A stretch of 19,136 nt of DNA from Gammaproteobacteria bacterium HGW-Gammaproteobacteria-14 (GCA_002840115.1 PGZG01000010.1:1-19136), one strand, 5' to 3'. Positions 7,734 to 14,840 are shown, counted from the stretch's first letter. The notes: generated from the letters alone by a model not told the origin. Numbers and translations: made by a program.

Positions 7734-8411
7734 CTACCAGCGAATGGGGGTTTCGCCGCGCTGTTCCAACCAGCGATTCGCTTCGGAAAAATGACCACAA
7801 CCGATAAAACCGCGATAGGCCGAAAGCGGTGAAGGGTGCGGCGCGGTTAACACCAGATGCCGCCGACGATCAATCAAAGCACCTTTTTTCTGGGCGTAAC
7901 TGCCCCACAACATAAACACCAAACCATCGCGCTGACGATTCAAACGATCAATAGCGGCATCCGTAAAACGCTCCCAACCTTGGCCCTGATGGGAGCCAGC
8001 CTGTCCGCGGGCAACAGTCAGCGAAGCGTTTAATAACAAGACACCCTGATCCGCCCAACCGGCCAAATTGCCACTGGCCGGAGCTGGCAGCCCCAGGTCG
8101 CGTTCGATTTCCTTGAAGATATTCAGCAAGCTCGGCGGCTTGGCCACCCCTTCCGGCACGGAAAAACTCAAGCCATGAGCCTGCCCCGGACCGTGGTAAG
8201 GATCCTGCCCGAGAATCACCACTTTAACTTGGGCGAAAGGGGTGTGGTTAAAGGCATTAAAAATATCCGGCCCCGCCGGATAAATCACTTTGCCCTGCTG
8301 CTTTTCCGAGACCAGAAAAGCACGCAACGACGCCATGTAATCGCTATCGAGCTCCTCCGCCAATACAGATTTCCAACCCGTTTCTAACTGGGCTCGCTCA
8401 CTGGCGGACAT
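7734..8411 (-). CDS. ung: Uracil-DNA glycosylase, family 1
   Basis: Ung removes uracil from DNA and starts base-excision repair in the cytoplasm. With the ATG at 8411 the protein has 225 residues, the normal length; the open frame extends 41 codons upstream, but that part is unrelated and overlaps the TetR gene. Motifs are complete: the water-activating loop GQDPYHGPGQAHGLSF (68-83, Asp70), LLLNASLTV with the uracil-binding Asn128, and the DNA-intercalating loop HPSPLSAYRGF starting at the catalytic His192. No good Shine-Dalgarno is seen, but the TetR stop TGA is only two bases before this ATG, so translation is probably coupled to the regulator gene. A clear terminator follows. Confidence 0.96.
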   Translation of the reverse strand: MSASERAQLETGWKSVLAEELDSDYMASLRAFLVSEKQQGKVIYPAGPDIFNAFNHTPFAQVKVVILGQDPYHGPGQAHGLSFSVPEGVAKPPSLLNIFKEIERDLGLPAPASGNLAGWADQGVLLLNASLTVARGQAGSHQGQGWERFTDAAIDRLNRQRDGLVFMLWGSYAQKKGALIDRRRHLVLTAPHPSPLSAYRGFIGCGHFSEANRWLEQRGETPIRW

Positions 8412-8413
8412 AA

Positions 8414-9082
8414 TCAGCAGGGACGGGGAGTCATAAACAGTTCCAGCATACGCCGCACCAACGCGCGCAAGTCTGTCACTGAAAAGGCAGGATCCAACAA
8501 CAAACGATGTTCCAGATTCATAATCGACGCCCACATCAACTGGGCATCCTGAGCCGGCTCTTCCGTACCCAGTTTTTCACAGGCACTCTGCAGTACCTCC
8601 ACCAACTTGTGGGTATAAACCAACGCCAAATCCCGCAACCGACTATCCAGCACCGCCTCCTGCATAAAGGCTTGCTCAGCGATCAGATGATCGCGCTTTT
8701 CACGGGATTCCTGATACAGGAAAAAAGTGGTCATATCGGTTAACGAATCAAGCAGCTCAAATCGCTGCTGCGGGTCCGAAAGCCGGGCTGCATCAAACTG
8801 GGCCAACAGGCCAAACGCCTGCTCACGAAAAGGCTCAATAATCTCCACCATCGCCTGCTCGGCAAACAGGGTGAAGGTATCGGCAATCAGGTCAGAGATA
8901 TCCTTGAAGTAGTACGTTGTTGCCGACAGAGGTACATCCGCTTCCTTAGCCACCGCACGATGGCGCACATTACGAATGCCTTCGCGAACAATGATTTTCA
9001 ACGCCGCCTCAAGAATAGTCCGGCGGCGCTGCTCGCTCCCCTCGCGACGGGCCTGGCGCCCCTGATACTGAATTTCGCTCAT
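8414..9082 (-). CDS. TetR-family transcriptional regulator
   Basis: This is a DNA-binding repressor-type protein of 222 residues from the ATG at 9082. The N-terminal helix-turn-helix spans about residues 40-59 (NVRHRAVAKEADVPLSATTYYFKD region), with the typical TetR TTYYYF-like recognition helix, followed by an all-helical ligand domain without recognisable specificity. The in-frame GTG at 9103 would add seven residues but has no spaced ribosome-binding site, while GGGAGG (9093-9098) lies ten bases before the ATG. It sits 95 bp after lysS and two bases before ung in the same direction. From memory, a TetR gene beside lysS also occurs in Pseudomonas aeruginosa (PA3699 near lysS), so the linkage may be old. 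Target genes are unknown. Confidence 0.88.
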   Translation of the reverse strand: MSEIQYQGRQARREGSEQRRRTILEAALKIIVREGIRNVRHRAVAKEADVPLSATTYYFKDISDLIADTFTLFAEQAMVEIIEPFREQAFGLLAQFDAARLSDPQQRFELLDSLTDMTTFFLYQESREKRDHLIAEQAFMQEAVLDSRLRDLALVYTHKLVEVLQSACEKLGTEEPAQDAQLMWASIMNLEHRLLLDPAFSVTDLRALVRRMLELFMTPRPC

Positions 9083-9089
9083 ACTGCTT

Positions 9090-9103
9090 GTGCCTCCCGG
9101 CAC
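9090..9103 (-). promoter_or_regulatory. Small hairpin holding the TetR gene ribosome-binding site
   Basis: On the minus strand GTGCC-GGGA-GGCAC forms a perfect 5-bp stem, and the GGGAGG Shine-Dalgarno occupies the loop and the start of the 3' arm. It may reduce initiation at the TetR ATG. The structure is seen in the sequence; the regulatory effect is inferred. Confidence 0.35.
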
Positions 9104-9177
9104 TCCTGACGAAAGCCCCTGAACCTTAGCAAATCTGCACAGGCACCGGCTACTGTCTATTCCTTCCTATTGCCCTG

Positions 9178-10650
9178 TTAGCGGCTACTGGGTCGCATGT
9201 GAGGAAAAAGGATGACATCGCGGATCGACGGCGAGTTGGTAAACAGCATCACCAGGCGATCAATGCCAATCCCCTCTCCGGCGGTCGGCGGCAACCCGTA
9301 CTCCAGCGCTGTGATGTAATCCTCATCGAAAAACATGGCTTCGTCGTCACCGGCTTCTTTCTCTGCCACCTGCTTGCGAAAACGCTCAGCCTGATCCTCC
9401 GCATCATTCAGCTCGGAAAAGCCATTGGCAATCTCCCGGCCACCAACAAAGAACTCAAAACGGTCGGTCACAAAAGGATTGCTGTCACTACGACGCGCCA
9501 GTGGCGACACCTCGGTAGGATACTCAGTGATAAAGGTCGGCTGCTTAAGCTGATGTTCCGCCGTCTTTTCAAAAATTTCGATCTGAATCTTGCCTAGCCC
9601 ATAGCCAGCCTTGAGCGGAATACCAAGCCCACTCGCCAACGCCTTGGCCTGCTCCATATCATTTAGCTGGTCAGCGGTCATATCCGGGTTGTGGCGCAAA
9701 ATGGCTTCCACCACCGTCATGCGCTCAAACGGCTTGCCAAAATCGTAGCAATCCCCCTGATACTCAATTTCTGTTTTACCCAAAACATCACGGGCCAAGG
9801 TCCGCAGCATATCTTCGGTGAGATCCATCAGGTCACGGTAATCCGCATAGGCCTGATAAAACTCCACCATGGTAAATTCCGGGTTATGGCGGGTCGATAA
9901 ACCTTCATTACGGAAATTACGGTTAATTTCAAACACCCGATCAAAGCCACCCACCACCAGACGCTTAAGATACAGCTCCGGGGCAATCCGCAGGTACATG
10001 TCCAGGTCAAGCGCATTGTGATGGGTGATAAAGGGCCGAGCGGTGGCACCACCGGGAATCACCTGCAACATCGGTGTTTCCGCTTCAATAAAGCCGCGCT
10101 CAGAGAAGTAGCGGCGCATGCCGCTGATAATCGCCGCACGAATACGGAAGGTTTCGCGGGTCTCCTCATTGACCATCAAATCCACATAACGCTGACGGTA
10201 TTTCTGCTCCATATCGGTGAGGCCATGCCATTTTTCCGGCAACGGGCGAAGGGATTTTGTCAGCAGTGTTTGCTGCTCAATCATCACGTACAGGTCGCCC
10301 TTGCCAGACTTGTGCAGCACACCCTCAACACCAACGATATCGCCGATGTCCCAGTGTTTGATTTCCTGCTGAACCGCTTTGTCCGCATAAATCTGGATAC
10401 GACCAGACTGATCCTGCAGCACCATAAAGGGACCGCGACGGGCCATTACCCGGCCTGCCACCTTGGCACGAATTGCCAAGGGCTCCAGCTCTTCCTTGCT
10501 CTTGTCACCATGGGCAGCCTGTAACTCCGCCGCCAGTACGTCATGGCGAAAATCATTCGGAAAGGGATTGCCCTGCTCACGCAATGCATCCAGTTTCTGA
10601 CGCCGCTCGGCAATCAGTTTGTTATCGTCGTGGTGCTGCTCATCAGTCAT
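9178..10650 (-). CDS. lysS: Lysyl-tRNA synthetase, class II
   Basis: LysS charges tRNA-Lys with lysine using ATP. The 490 residues show an N-terminal OB-fold anticodon-binding domain (about 60-130) and a class II catalytic core. Motif 1 is around GFIEAETPML (186-195), motif 2 runs from FRNEGLSTRHNPEFTM (246-261), and motif 3 is in GEGIGIDRLVML near the C-terminus. Length and start (MTDEQHHDDNKLIAERR, then LREQGNPFPNDFRHD) fit bacterial LysS. It begins 25 bp after the prfB stop, as in the prfB-lysS pair of E. coli, so the two are almost surely co-transcribed. The ribosome-binding site upstream of the ATG is weak. Confidence 0.97.
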   Translation of the reverse strand: MTDEQHHDDNKLIAERRQKLDALREQGNPFPNDFRHDVLAAELQAAHGDKSKEELEPLAIRAKVAGRVMARRGPFMVLQDQSGRIQIYADKAVQQEIKHWDIGDIVGVEGVLHKSGKGDLYVMIEQQTLLTKSLRPLPEKWHGLTDMEQKYRQRYVDLMVNEETRETFRIRAAIISGMRRYFSERGFIEAETPMLQVIPGGATARPFITHHNALDLDMYLRIAPELYLKRLVVGGFDRVFEINRNFRNEGLSTRHNPEFTMVEFYQAYADYRDLMDLTEDMLRTLARDVLGKTEIEYQGDCYDFGKPFERMTVVEAILRHNPDMTADQLNDMEQAKALASGLGIPLKAGYGLGKIQIEIFEKTAEHQLKQPTFITEYPTEVSPLARRSDSNPFVTDRFEFFVGGREIANGFSELNDAEDQAERFRKQVAEKEAGDDEAMFFDEDYITALEYGLPPTAGEGIGIDRLVMLFTNSPSIRDVILFPHMRPSSR

Positions 10651-10675
10651 TATTTCGCTCGGTTAATATTTAATC

Positions 10676-11795
10676 TCACAACCCTGATTTCAGGGATGCC
10701 TCGATAAATTTATCCAGATCACCGTCAAGCACGCCTTGCGTATTACGGGTTTCCACCCCGGTCCGCAGATCCTTGATACGGGCATCATCCAGTACATAGG
10801 AGCGAATCTGGCTGCCCCAGCCGATATCGGACTTGGTGCTTTCCAGGCGCTGCTTTTCGGTGTTGCGTTTTTGAATTTCCAGCTCGTAAACCTTGGCCTT
10901 CAACATTTTCCAGGCTTCGTCACGGTTTTGATGCTGGGAGCGACCGCTCTGGCAGGCGGCAACCACGGTATGCTCTTCTTTGGTGTCCGGGTCGGTGAAG
11001 ACATAGGTCAGACGCACCGCCGAATCGGTTCGGTTAACGTGCTGACCACCAGCGCCAGAGGCGCGATAGGTATCGGTACGTACCTTGCTCGGGTCGATAT
11101 AAATGTCGATATCGTCATCCACTTCCGGCGACACGAACACCGAGCTGAAAGAAGTATGACGGCGACCGCCGGAATCAAACGGCGACTTACGCACCAAACG
11201 ATGAACACCGGTTTCGGTACGCAACCAACCAAAAGCATACTCACCCTGCACATGGATCGTGACGCTTTTAATGCCTGCCACTTCCCCAGCAGAGGCTTCG
11301 ATCAGTTCCGCCTTGAAACCATGGGACTCACACCAGCGCAAATACATGCGCAGCATCATTTCTGCCCAATCCTGCGCTTCGGTACCGCCAGAGCCTGCCT
11401 GAATATCCAGATAGGCATTGCAGGCATCCATTTCGCCGGAAAACATACGACGGAATTCCAGATCGGATACGACTTTCTCAAGCCCATCCACCTCTGCCGT
11501 CAAATCCGCCAGCCCGGCTTCGTCGCCCTCTTCGGCGAGCATTTCCAGCAACTCATCGGAGTCATCAAGGCCGCTGAAAAGACGATCCAGATTTTTTACC
11601 ACGCCTTCCAGCTGGGCCCGTTCCCGTCCCAGCGCCTGAGCGCGGTCAGGTGTACTCCAGATGGCGGGGTCTTCGAGCTCGCGCTCGACTTCGATCAGGC
11701 GTTCACTTTTGCCCGGGTAGTCAAAGATACCCCCTCAACGCATCGGTGCGTTGGCGAATATCGGCGAGCTGATTGCGCAGCGGATTGATTTCCAT
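10676..11795 (-). CDS. prfB: Peptide chain release factor 2, made by programmed +1 frameshift
   Basis: RF2 releases finished proteins at UGA and UAA. Translation starts at the ATG 11793-11795, reads 24 codons (MEINPLRNQLADIRQRTDAL then RGYL) and meets an in-frame TGA at 11721-11723. A +1 shift on CTT-TGA-C continues in the frame ending at 10676, giving 372 residues. The SPF codon-reading tripeptide is at 204-206 and the GGQ peptidyl-transfer motif at 249-251, one less than in E. coli because the leader is one codon shorter. Ala is present at the residue matching E. coli 246. Between the TDSAVR and RSQH landmarks the protein has about eight more residues than E. coli RF2. Annotation that starts at an internal codon near 11602 would lose the first 64 residues. 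Confidence 0.96.
11717..11735 (-). promoter_or_regulatory. prfB programmed +1 frameshift site
   Basis: On the minus strand AGGGGG-TAT-CTT-TGA-C is present, with the TGA at 11721-11723. The internal Shine-Dalgarno-like AGGGGG, the three-base spacer, the slippery CTT and the TGA followed by C are the same as in E. coli prfB. Low RF2 favours the shift, so the gene autoregulates its own product. Confidence 0.95.
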
Positions 11796-11828
11796 GGAAA
11801 ACTCATCACCTATGGTGGGAAGGCGGGC

Positions 11829-11857
11829 ATTCTAACGAGAGTCTGCCCGGTTTTCAT
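11829..11857 (-). promoter_or_regulatory. Candidate sigma-70 promoter for prfB-lysS
   Basis: On the minus strand ATGAAA (-35, 11852-11857, four of six consensus bases) and TAGAAT (-10, 11829-11834, five of six) are separated by exactly 17 bp. Initiation would fall about 25 bp before the prfB ATG. This would give prfB-lysS a promoter independent of recJ and the toxin-antitoxin genes. Confidence 0.45.
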
Positions 11858-11875
11858 CCGCTCTGGGGGGAGGTG

Positions 11876-12160
11876 TTAATCCACCAGTTCGTAGATGTGG
11901 TAGGAGCGCGGTTCCATCTGGTTGTAGGTGGTATCCACATAGACCGCATTAGCGGGAATCCCCTGACCGGTGTGAAACACCTTGAAGCGGCGCAAATCCT
12001 CCTCCGGATCCATCACCCCGGAAGCATCAACCTCAGCCCACATCAGTATCGCCTTCGCCGCCAGGGAATACTCTGCTTTCAGCGGCACCGCATCCTCCGG
12101 CATCCGCACTTCCTGCACTTCGTCGTTCGGGCTCAGACGGTATTTGTGAATGGTTTTCAT
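11876..12160 (-). CDS. Small DUF7352-like protein of unknown function
   Basis: This 94-residue soluble protein has no signal peptide or membrane segment. It starts MKTIHKYRLSPNDE, has a central acidic region, and carries the segment FKVFHTGQGIP around residues 59-69 with a C-terminal SYHIYEL. That pattern resembles the small DUF7352 proteins found in bacteria and phages, a resemblance recalled from memory and moderate at best. The gene is convincing because a strong GAGGAG ribosome-binding site (12166-12171) lies five bases before the ATG, and the gene fits tightly between recJ (67 bp upstream) and prfB (80 bp downstream) on the same strand. In E. coli recJ and prfB are adjacent, so this gene is an insertion relative to that order. 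No function can be assigned. Confidence 0.75.
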   Translation of the reverse strand: MKTIHKYRLSPNDEVQEVRMPEDAVPLKAEYSLAAKAILMWAEVDASGVMDPEEDLRRFKVFHTGQGIPANAVYVDTTYNQMEPRSYHIYELVD

Positions 12161-12227
12161 GTTTACTCCTCAACGCACAGCGCAGATGTTTCGTGAATGG
12201 GGGAATGCTATCAGACAACGCGGCTTC

Positions 12228-13940
12228 TCATAACGGCATCAAATGCTCAAATAACAACTGGGGCGACCGTTGGCCACGATAATCATTGACCCCGAGCTGA
12301 TAAATGCCCGCCACCCGGCGGCAATTGCGCGGCCAATCCGCCACCGGGGCGTTGAAATGAATGGCGTCGATCACCCCACGACTGGTTGGCAAGCCGAGGG
12401 TCAGTTTCAGGTGGCGCTCGCCGACCACTCGCTGATCCAGCACCTCGAACTCACCATCAAAACGTGGCGCCGGAAAGCCCTGCCCCCAGGGAAAGGCATG
12501 GGCCAGCAGTTCTGCATTTTTCAGAGTCAGTTCGGTTTCTTCCAACAGGCCATCGGTGTCAATCACGCTGGTAAAAATGTCCGCCGGAGCTAACAGCGCC
12601 ACCGTCTCGGCAAAGGCCTGACGAAACTGTTCAAACTGGTCCGCCGCCAGCGTCAGCCCCGCCGCCATGGCATGGCCGCCAAACTTGCGCAACATGCCCG
12701 GATGGCGAGTCGCCACCGCATCCAGCGCGTCGCGTAAATGCAGCCCCTGAATGGAACGGCCGGAGCCTTTCAACAAACCTTTTTCCTGTGCCCTGGCGAA
12801 GGCAATCACCGGGCGGTGCACCGCTTCTTTTACCCGCGAAGCAAGAATACCCACCACGCCTTCATGCCAGTGCTCGTCATGCAAACACAGCCCCAATGGC
12901 AAATCGCCCTGCTCTTTAAGGCGCTGCACCTGAATCATGGCTTCATCGCGCATCCCCTGCTCGATGCCACGGCGCTCCCGATTGATGCTGTCCAGCTCCT
13001 CCGCCAGCTCACGGGCACGCTGCGGATCGTCGCACAGCAAACAGCTGATGCCATGGGTCATATCGGAAAGCCGCCCGGCCGCATTCAAACGCGGGCCGAC
13101 AATAAAGCCGAGATCCTGCGCCACCACCCGATCCGGGTCGCGGCGGCCCACTTTCAGCAGCTCAATAATGCCGGGAATGCACTGACCAGCGCGCATTCGC
13201 CGCAGGCCCTGCTCCACCAGAATGCGATTGATGCGATCCAGCACCACCACATCAGCGACGGTGCCCAGCGCCACCAAGTCCAACAGCGAAGCGGGGTTGG
13301 CATTGGCGGGCAGCAAATCGGCATCCCGTAACGCGCCGCGCAACGCCAGAATCAGATAGAAGGCCACACCCACACCGGCCAGATTGAGAAATGGTGAGGC
13401 CGGATCAAGCCGTGGATTCACAATGGCGTCGGCATCCGGCAATACATCGCCGGGCAGGTGGTGATCGGTAATCAGTACCTTGATGCCCGCTGCATGGGCC
13501 GCCGCCACACCATCCAGACTGGCGATGCCGTTATCAACGGTGATGATCAGATCCGGGCTGGCTTCACGGCTGGCCAGCTCGATAATTTCCGGTGACAGGC
13601 CATAACCGTATTCAAACCGGTCCGGCACCAGAAAACCGGGCGTGGGCAAGCCGAGCAGGGTCAGGCCGCGCACCATCAGCGCCGTGGCAGTGGCGCCGTC
13701 GGCGTCGTAATCACCGATGATCAGTATTTTCCAGCCTTGGCGGCGTGCCTCCATCAACAGAGCAACGGCTTTATCCAACCCCGGCATCAGGGTCGGTGAC
13801 GGCAACTGATCGAGGGTTAACGGCACCTCGTCCGGCCTCTGGATGCCCCTTCCTGCCAACACCCGGGCCAGAATCGGTGGCAGGTCAGCCCAGTCAGACA
13901 GGGTGGACAGTTCGCGACGACGTATCTGCGGCAGTTTCAA
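12228..13940 (-). CDS. recJ: Single-stranded-DNA-specific exonuclease RecJ
   Basis: RecJ degrades single-stranded DNA 5' to 3' in RecF-pathway recombination, mismatch repair and base-excision repair. The 570 residues match the family length. DHH-phosphoesterase metal motifs are present: GDYDADGATA (76-85), TVDNG (134-138) and ITDHHLPGD (157-165). The C-terminal DHHA1 region contains the glycine-rich GGHAMAAGLTL segment, and an OB-like end follows. The start is TTG at 13938-13940, supported by GGAGG (13947-13951) six bases upstream; no ATG fits better. That ribosome-binding site lies in the 3' arm of a strong hairpin. The gene begins 46 bp after the antitoxin stop. Order recJ-prfB-lysS is the widely conserved one. 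Confidence 0.96.
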   Translation of the reverse strand: MKLPQIRRRELSTLSDWADLPPILARVLAGRGIQRPDEVPLTLDQLPSPTLMPGLDKAVALLMEARRQGWKILIIGDYDADGATATALMVRGLTLLGLPTPGFLVPDRFEYGYGLSPEIIELASREASPDLIITVDNGIASLDGVAAAHAAGIKVLITDHHLPGDVLPDADAIVNPRLDPASPFLNLAGVGVAFYLILALRGALRDADLLPANANPASLLDLVALGTVADVVVLDRINRILVEQGLRRMRAGQCIPGIIELLKVGRRDPDRVVAQDLGFIVGPRLNAAGRLSDMTHGISCLLCDDPQRARELAEELDSINRERRGIEQGMRDEAMIQVQRLKEQGDLPLGLCLHDEHWHEGVVGILASRVKEAVHRPVIAFARAQEKGLLKGSGRSIQGLHLRDALDAVATRHPGMLRKFGGHAMAAGLTLAADQFEQFRQAFAETVALLAPADIFTSVIDTDGLLEETELTLKNAELLAHAFPWGQGFPAPRFDGEFEVLDQRVVGERHLKLTLGLPTSRGVIDAIHFNAPVADWPRNCRRVAGIYQLGVNDYRGQRSPQLLFEHLMPL

Positions 13941-13942
13941 GG

Positions 13943-13964
13943 CGGGCCTCCGAAGGAAGGCCCG
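13943..13964 (-). promoter_or_regulatory. Hairpin covering the recJ ribosome-binding site
   Basis: On the minus strand CGGGCCT and AGGCCCG form a 7-bp GC-rich stem around an 8-base loop, extendable by two inner pairs. The GGAGG of recJ is in the loop side and 3' arm, six bases before the TTG start. No T-run follows, so it is not a typical terminator. It could limit RecJ synthesis or act in an mRNA-level switch; the structure is seen and the effect inferred. Confidence 0.5.
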
Positions 13965-13986
13965 AAGTATAGCCCAGACGCATGGC

Positions 13987-14298
13987 TTACACGTCCTGCA
14001 TCACCTCGCGCAGCACTTCAGGGTGGCGGGCAACGATGCGCAGCAAGGTTTCAGCGGCCCCCGAAGGGTGGCGGCGACCCTGTTCCCACTGCTGCAAAGT
14101 GCGCGGAGAAATATTCAAGGCAACGGCAAACTGGGCCTGTGACAGCCCGCAATTCAGACGAGCCTGGATCACTTCGTTGGGCTCAATCTGATAACGGGCA
14201 CCATAGTTCCCCGCCTTCACATCCCGGATAGCATCCAGCAGTTCTGCACCGATATCCCGACCGGCATCGCGCTTGTACAGTTTTTTCTGGTCAGTCAT
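13987..14298 (-). CDS. HigA/XRE-type antitoxin
   Basis: This probable antitoxin and autorepressor of the adjacent toxin has 103 residues from the ATG at 14298. The C-terminal half is an XRE helix-turn-helix, LNCGLSQAQFAVALNISPRTLQQWEQG (about residues 54-80), as in HigA- and NadS-like antitoxins; the N-terminal part would contact the toxin. The open frame reaches a TTG at 14316, but the ATG has AGAGAG seven bases upstream and overlaps the toxin stop by eight bases, typical of coupled toxin-antitoxin genes. It lies directly upstream of recJ in the same direction. A stand-alone XRE regulator is possible but the tight pairing argues otherwise. Confidence 0.82.
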   Translation of the reverse strand: MTDQKKLYKRDAGRDIGAELLDAIRDVKAGNYGARYQIEPNEVIQARLNCGLSQAQFAVALNISPRTLQQWEQGRRHPSGAAETLLRIVARHPEVLREVMQDV

Positions 14299-14605
14299 CA
14301 CTAAGCTCTCTGGCAATCTTTCTCAGCACATCCGCTGCGATAGTGTCTTGCACGTTCTTGGCATACATCGTCAGCAGCACAAGTTCACCGGACTTCAGCC
14401 GGGCGAGATAAATAATCCGGACACCACCACGCTTGCCCATACCCGGTCTTGCCCAACGCACTTTGCGACAGCCACCGGAACCGGGGATGACATCACCTGC
14501 CTCCGGGTTCAGACCCAGCCAGAAAACAAAATCGCCGTATTCCTCCGGGGTCCAGTAATCCCGCCAAAGCCGGGAGAACAAGGGTGATTCAATCACGGTC
14601 AGCAC
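14291..14605 (-). CDS. RelE/HigB-type toxin
   Basis: This 104-residue basic protein of the RelE/ParE/HigB superfamily would most likely cleave mRNA at the ribosome. Family marks are the central segment GSGGCRKVRWARPGMGKRGGVRIIYL (about residues 43-68), with its conserved G-RK-R--G-GK-GG-R--Y pattern, and the strand LVLLTMYAKN. The start is GTG at 14603-14605, with GGAG (14614-14617) eight bases upstream; there is no earlier start that fits. Toxin before antitoxin is the HigBA-type order. An inverted repeat that overlaps the ribosome-binding site is a likely autoregulatory operator. Fast-acting cleavage activity is a family inference, not visible here. Confidence 0.85.
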   Translation of the reverse strand: MLTVIESPLFSRLWRDYWTPEEYGDFVFWLGLNPEAGDVIPGSGGCRKVRWARPGMGKRGGVRIIYLARLKSGELVLLTMYAKNVQDTIAADVLRKIARELSDD

Positions 14606-14609
14606 GAAC

Positions 14610-14628
14610 TATACTCCATTGGCGTATA
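14610..14628. promoter_or_regulatory. Candidate toxin-antitoxin operator
   Basis: The inverted repeat TATAC-N9-GTATA is centred about 14 bp before the toxin GTG and covers its ribosome-binding site. HigA-type antitoxins bind short palindromes in their own promoter, so this is the best candidate site. Arms are only five bases and identity is inferred. Confidence 0.4.
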
Positions 14629-14725
14629 TCAATCACCATTCAGGTGTTCTGGCTGACTGTGCAACGATGGAAACTCCATGATCATCAGTAAAAGACCGAA
14701 ACAACCGTAAGAGAGAACCGACCAA

Positions 14726-14737
14726 GACCATCTGGTC
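14726..14737. promoter_or_regulatory. Palindrome GACCA-TC-TGGTC upstream of fadB
   Basis: A perfect 12-bp inverted repeat lies about 35 bp upstream of the TATACT candidate -10. It could be an operator. Its half-sites are in the opposite order to the E. coli FadR site (TGGT then ACCA), so it is not a FadR box. Confidence 0.3.
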
Positions 14738-14824
14738 ACAATCAGGGGCTTAAATCCTTGCTTCACGCGCCTATACTTGGCGCCCGTTCCCTTTTCGTCT
14801 TAGTGGGGACGTGGACATGCTGGG

Positions 14825-14840
14825 GTGAGCAAACGCTCAC
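14825..14840. promoter_or_regulatory. Palindrome GTGAGC-AAAC-GCTCAC in the fadB leader
   Basis: A perfect 6-bp inverted repeat with a 4-base centre lies 76 bp before the fadB ATG. Its size and symmetry suit a TetR-family operator such as the fatty-acid repressors that control fad genes in many gammaproteobacteria. It could also form an RNA hairpin if transcription starts upstream. It does not clearly match the PsrA consensus. Confidence 0.45.

Noticed and set aside
8412..8534. Longer ung reading frame with 41 extra N-terminal residues
   Set aside because: The added residues do not resemble Ung and overlap the TetR coding region. The ATG at 8411 gives the normal 225-residue length.
11721..11723. 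In-frame stop in prfB as evidence of a pseudogene
   Set aside because: The stop is the conserved programmed frameshift TGA, with the full signal around it and an intact downstream frame.
10736..11788. A 350-codon plus-strand open frame over prfB
   Set aside because: It is a shadow of the real prfB frame; the product has no recognisable family and prfB is intact on the other strand.
13943..13964. Terminator separating the toxin-antitoxin genes from recJ
   Set aside because: The stem is strong, but it is followed by CCTTGAAA rather than a T-run, and it contains the recJ ribosome-binding site.
14726..14737. E. coli-type FadR operator upstream of fadB
   Set aside because: FadR boxes read TGGT...ACCA around the centre; here the order is ACCA...TGGT.
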